From NORP309 sp964564165 (GTDB taxonomy: Bacteria; Pseudomonadota; Gammaproteobacteria; Xanthomonadales; Marinicellaceae), in contig CAZLZZ010000030.1 of NCBI GenBank assembly GCA_964564165.1, forward strand, positions 1-27,248: a stretch of DNA of 27,248 bases, read 5' to 3'. Both the position numbers and the translations under genes were made by a program. This document shows, piece by piece, positions 24,497-27,248 of the stretch (its first letter is position 1; every line of letters begins with the position of its first letter). The notes beneath the pieces were generated by a model. It was not told where the DNA came from and did no database searches. It was given only the letters and a program-made list of their open reading frames with translations.

Positions 24497-25094
24497 GGCC
24501 ATACTTTATTCATTCAGAAGATGTCCCTATGCCATCCGTGCTCGGTTGGCATTGTCATACGCTAATATTGACTATGAACACCGAGAAATCTTATTAAAAG
24601 ACAAGCCCCAATCGATGTTGGATTACTCTGTTAAAGGAACAGTACCTATTTTGATAACCGATAATAAAGTCATAGATGAATCTTTACAAGTGATGCTTTG
24701 GGCGCTGAAATACTCAGATGCTGATGGTTGGTTAAACAACGACAAACAATTTGAATTGATTGAAATGTGCGACAATAAGTTTAAGGCACAATTAGATTGT
24801 TATAAATATTCAGACAGGCATGTATTAACAGAAATAGAATACAGAGATCAAGCTTTGTGGTTTTTACAACTGTTAGAGCATAAATTAAGCAAACATCAAT
24901 TTCTTTTTGGTGATAAATTATCAATGGCAGATATGGCGATTTTTCCTTTTATTCGACAATTTGCTTTTGTGCAAAAACAATGGTTTGATGATAGTGAATA
25001 TGTTCAACTCCAAAGTTGGCTACAGGATCATTTGCAATCACACTTATTTGTAGGCATCATGAAAAAACATAAATTATGGAAAAATAATAACTAA
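24489..25094 (+). CDS. glutathione S-transferase-like protein
   Basis: 201 residues from the ATG at 24489. The N-terminal third is a thioredoxin-like domain (ILYSFRRCPYAIRARLALSYA, with Cys12 where Cys-type GSTs and Grx2-like proteins have their reactive residue; KGTVPILI with the cis-proline; DESLQVMLW). The rest is helical with FLFGDKLSMADMAIFPFIRQF, the GST N-capping motif. It may conjugate or reduce with glutathione. An ATG 18 bases upstream is possible but lies deeper in the globin gene. It is joined to the globin by an 8-bp overlap and to the next gene by a 1-bp TAATG overlap, so the three are one translational unit. Confidence 0.85.
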   Translation: MNKAILYSFRRCPYAIRARLALSYANIDYEHREILLKDKPQSMLDYSVKGTVPILITDNKVIDESLQVMLWALKYSDADGWLNNDKQFELIEMCDNKFKAQLDCYKYSDRHVLTEIEYRDQALWFLQLLEHKLSKHQFLFGDKLSMADMAIFPFIRQFAFVQKQWFDDSEYVQLQSWLQDHLQSHLFVGIMKKHKLWKNNN

Positions 25095-25546
25095 TGGCAA
25101 TAACAGGAAAAAAATTAAAAAGACTCTTGGGGTTTTATCCGCCTTATCTTGGTGCTGGAATAAAAGTTGAATCCATTAGCACAGATTGGAAAAAAATAGT
25201 GGTCTCAATGAAAGTGCGCTGGTATAACCGCAATGCAGTTGGTACTCATTTTGGTGGGAGTTTATATTCAATGACTGACCCGCATTACATGTTAATGCTG
25301 ATGAATATTTTAGGACGTGATTACACCGTATGGGACAAAGCCGCCTCTATTGAATTTATCAAGGCATCAAAAAATAAAGTGACAGCCACTTTTGTCATTA
25401 CCGATAAAACCATTGAAAAGATTAAAAAGAATACGGTTAATGGTGAAAAATACTTGCCAACTTTTGAGGTAGATATTCTTGATGAAAGTCAAAATGTCAT
25501 CGCTAAAGTACATAAAACCCTTTATATTCGTCGCAAACAAGCATAA
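25094..25546 (+). CDS. DUF4442 hot-dog (thioesterase-like) protein
   Basis: 150 residues of the hot-dog fold type: a helix (LLGFYPPYLGAGI), strands (KIVVSMKVRWYNRNAVGTHFGGSLYSMTD), then AASIEFIKASKNKVTATFVIT. NAVGTHFGGSLYSM is the region that aligns with the active-site helix of acyl-CoA thioesterases. Members annotated DUF4442 have no settled substrate. The start codon shares an A with the stop of the GST gene, so expression is coupled to it. Confidence 0.82.
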   Translation: MAITGKKLKRLLGFYPPYLGAGIKVESISTDWKKIVVSMKVRWYNRNAVGTHFGGSLYSMTDPHYMLMLMNILGRDYTVWDKAASIEFIKASKNKVTATFVITDKTIEKIKKNTVNGEKYLPTFEVDILDESQNVIAKVHKTLYIRRKQA

Positions 25547-25600
25547 AATCATATTTTTTATAATCAGCACTGGATTTACGTTCCAGCTAGCGGAGAAAAC

Positions 25601-26587
25601 ATGTCAGACCCTAAAATCGTCGTTACGGCGTTGTACCATTTTGTACACCTTGAAGACTATAAAAATTTGCGTCAACCCCTGTTAGGTACCATGCTTAAAT
25701 ACAATGTTCGGGGCACTTTGTTGTTGGCAGAAGAGGGCATCAATGGAACCATAGCTGGATCTCGCTTGGGCACTGATAAAGTTTTGAACTGGCTAGCCAA
25801 TGACCCCAGATTGAGCGATTTTGAATTAAAAGAATCATTTACCAATGAGATGCCATTCTATCGCACCAAAGTTAAGTTGAAAAAAGAAATCGTTACCATG
25901 GGCATTGAAGGAATTGACCCCAATAATAAAGTAGGCCGTTACGTTAAACCAGAGAATTGGAACAAACTAATTAGCGACCCAGACACTGTGTTAATTGACA
26001 CCCGCAATGATTACGAATATCAAATTGGTAGTTTTAAAAATGCAGTTAATCCTGATACCCGTACATTTAGAGAGTTTCCCGAATACGTAAAAGAAAACTT
26101 AGATCCTAAAAAGCATAAAAAAGTAGCGATGTTTTGTACAGGTGGAATCCGTTGTGAAAAATCAACAGCTTATCTAATTGAACAAGGATTTCAAGAAGTG
26201 TTTCACTTACAAGGAGGGATTTTGAAATATTTAGAAGAAGTTCCCCAAGATGAAACTCTGTGGCAGGGTGAATGTTTTGTTTTTGATAACCGAGTAGCGG
26301 TCAACCACGACATGGAAAAAGGTTCGTATGAACAATGTTACGCTTGTCGTTATCCCATTACTCAACAAGAGATGCAAAGCGAACACTATATTGAAGGGGT
26401 CAGTTGCCCCCATTGTTTTGATAAAGTTTCAGAAGAACAAAGACAACGCTTCTCTGAACGCGAAAAACAGGTTTTGTTAGCTAAAAAACGTGGAGAAACG
26501 CACATTGGTGGCGATGTTCAAAACATTATCAAAAAACGCCATGACATGAAAATTAAGAAAAAAGCCATAGCAAGAAAAGAAAACTAA
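25601..26587 (+). CDS. trhO: tRNA uridine(34) hydroxylase TrhO (YceA, rhodanese domain)
   Basis: 328 residues. Makes 5-hydroxyuridine at the wobble base of certain tRNAs in an oxygen-dependent way. N-terminal ferredoxin-like domain (ALYHFVHLEDY, LLLAEEGINGTIAG), then a rhodanese domain with LIDTRNDYEYQIGSF and the active-site loop FCTGGIRCEKS (Cys179), then a Cys-rich tail (CYACRYPI, SCPHCFD) and a basic C-terminus (KKRGETHIGG). GGAG lies about 7 bases before the ATG. It follows the DUF4442 gene by 54 bp and may share its transcript. Confidence 0.95.
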   Translation: MSDPKIVVTALYHFVHLEDYKNLRQPLLGTMLKYNVRGTLLLAEEGINGTIAGSRLGTDKVLNWLANDPRLSDFELKESFTNEMPFYRTKVKLKKEIVTMGIEGIDPNNKVGRYVKPENWNKLISDPDTVLIDTRNDYEYQIGSFKNAVNPDTRTFREFPEYVKENLDPKKHKKVAMFCTGGIRCEKSTAYLIEQGFQEVFHLQGGILKYLEEVPQDETLWQGECFVFDNRVAVNHDMEKGSYEQCYACRYPITQQEMQSEHYIEGVSCPHCFDKVSEEQRQRFSEREKQVLLAKKRGETHIGGDVQNIIKKRHDMKIKKKAIARKEN

Positions 26588-26593
26588 CAAGAA

Positions 26594-26615
26594 AGTTATA
26601 GAAAGAAAACTATAA
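26594..26615. terminator. weak hairpin between trhO and the membrane protein
   Basis: GTTATAG (26594-26600) and CTATAAC (26609-26615) are perfect inverted repeats around an 8-base A-rich loop. The stem is AT-rich. Read on the minus strand it is followed by TTTCTTG, so it may end transcription of the minus-strand gene; on the plus strand no T-run follows. Confidence 0.35.
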
Positions 26616-26680
26616 CAAGAAAATAAAAGTTACTGCCAGAATGAGTAAATATTGAACAATTCAACTCCCTATTGGCTAAA

Positions 26681-26998
26681 TTAGCCCACTAAAACCATAT
26701 AACTCAAAATGATACCCAAAGGCAATAAAACCAAATAGATATTGATTGCTAATTGATATGATTTTTTTACCGTTTTATCTGTTTGGTGGATTTTCATGCT
26801 GTTTAACCAAATCAGTTCCATGATTTGCAAAAACACCACCAATAGAATAAAAACAGTAGAAAAGATTCCCATGAAGTAAGCCCAAGGATGGCCTTTGAAT
26901 AAATAGGCAATGCTGGCTATTATAATAGAAACAACAATAAAGATCATCAAGGTGACTCTTAGTGGAGTAAATGCGGATTGTTTTGTTGCTGTTTTCAT
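26681..26998 (-). CDS. small membrane protein of unknown function
   Basis: 105 residues with three predicted membrane helices: about 13-33 (LRVTLMIFIVVSIIIASIAY), 40-64 (AYFMGIFSTVFILLVVFLQI) and 84-104 (AINIYLVLLPLGIILSYMVL). I do not recognise a family and see no catalytic motif. A basic loop (KIHQTDKTVKK) lies between helices 2 and 3. It begins 24 bp after the ABC-exporter stop on the same strand, so it may have been cotranscribed with it. The Shine-Dalgarno is weak. Confidence 0.65.
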   Translation of the reverse strand: MKTATKQSAFTPLRVTLMIFIVVSIIIASIAYLFKGHPWAYFMGIFSTVFILLVVFLQIMELIWLNSMKIHQTDKTVKKSYQLAINIYLVLLPLGIILSYMVLVG

Positions 26999-27022
26999 GC
27001 CTGTATTTTAAACCATACCCGT

Positions 27023-27248
27023 TTATATATGCCACAATTTCTGGTAAATACCTGCTGTATTTATCAATTCTTGGTGAGTGTCAGATTCAACTATTTTTCC
27101 TTGATCCAATCGCATGAATACAATTGGCATTTACGACTGTAGACAATCGGCGAATAACCACCAATACTGTTCTAATTTTTGAAATTTGTAACCAGGAGCT
27201 TGTCCGAGAATAGAAAACCTACTGCAGAAAACCTGTTGTGGTGCTCTT
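27023..27248 (-). pseudogene. 3' end of ABC exporter ATPase gene, frame-broken
   Basis: The minus strand reads RTVLVVIRRLSTVVNA, then one base out of frame IVFMRLDQGKIVESDTHQELINTAGIYQKLWHI and a stop at 27023-27025. This is the H-loop to C-terminus of an MsbA-like ATP-binding domain (family form AHRLST..NA..I.VLDQGKIVE.GTHQELL). The H-loop histidine reads Arg here. The frame breaks at about 27122-27128, and further upstream the match fades fast, with no Walker B or signature motif recognisable by the end of the window. Either the gene has decayed or the sequence near this end is of poor quality. Confidence 0.7.

Overview
The window reads as a chromosomal segment of an AT-rich gammaproteobacterium. 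Gene order rnfABCDGE-nth is the enterobacterial/vibrio rsx order, hemB is followed by aroE, and oadGAB is present. The large secreted protein at 13317-16286 ends in an IF-x-x-GF tail that I associate with Marinicella/Wenzhouxiangella/Lysobacter-like bacteria. The genus assignment is an inference and weak. A 38-base run of N and a degraded last 220 bases suggest a draft contig.

Layout, left to right. (1) 1-305: 3' part of a GNAT acetyltransferase. (2) 392-7149, minus strand: a cyanophycin locus read iadA (isoaspartyl dipeptidase), cphB (cyanophycinase), cphA (cyanophycin synthetase, interrupted by the N run) and a second CphA-like protein that keeps the N-terminal and Mur-ligase domains but has no ATP-grasp domain. 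A nested palindrome lies between iadA and cphB. (3) 7279-9953, an accessory island: a winged-helix/Fic protein with a non-canonical Fic motif and TGACCG direct repeats over its promoter and first codons, a GIY-YIG/DUF4357 nuclease gene with a one-base frameshift, and a 154-bp MITE with a perfect 8-bp target duplication. (4) 10043-13289: oadG-oadA-oadB, the sodium-pumping oxaloacetate decarboxylase. (5) 13317-16286, minus: a secreted protein related to the hydrazine synthase alpha subunit, with two CxxCH haem sites. (6) 16451-18296: hemB-aroE. (7) 18316-24003, minus: rnfA-B-C-D-G-E then nth. (8) 24068-26587: truncated haemoglobin, GST-like protein, DUF4442 thioesterase-like protein (all overlapping) and trhO. 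(9) 26681-27248, minus: a small membrane protein and the damaged 3' end of an ABC exporter gene.

How the parts connect. The cyanophycin locus can make the Asp-Arg polymer (CphA), cut it to beta-Asp-Arg dipeptide (CphB) and split the dipeptide (IadA), so it is a complete storage and recovery cycle; the role of the ATP-grasp-less paralogue is open. OadGAB and Rnf both couple redox or decarboxylation chemistry to ion pumping, so this organism probably invests in a sodium (or proton) gradient. The genes most likely to reward work are the CphA-like variant, the Fic regulator with its repeat array, the MITE and the HzsA-related protein.
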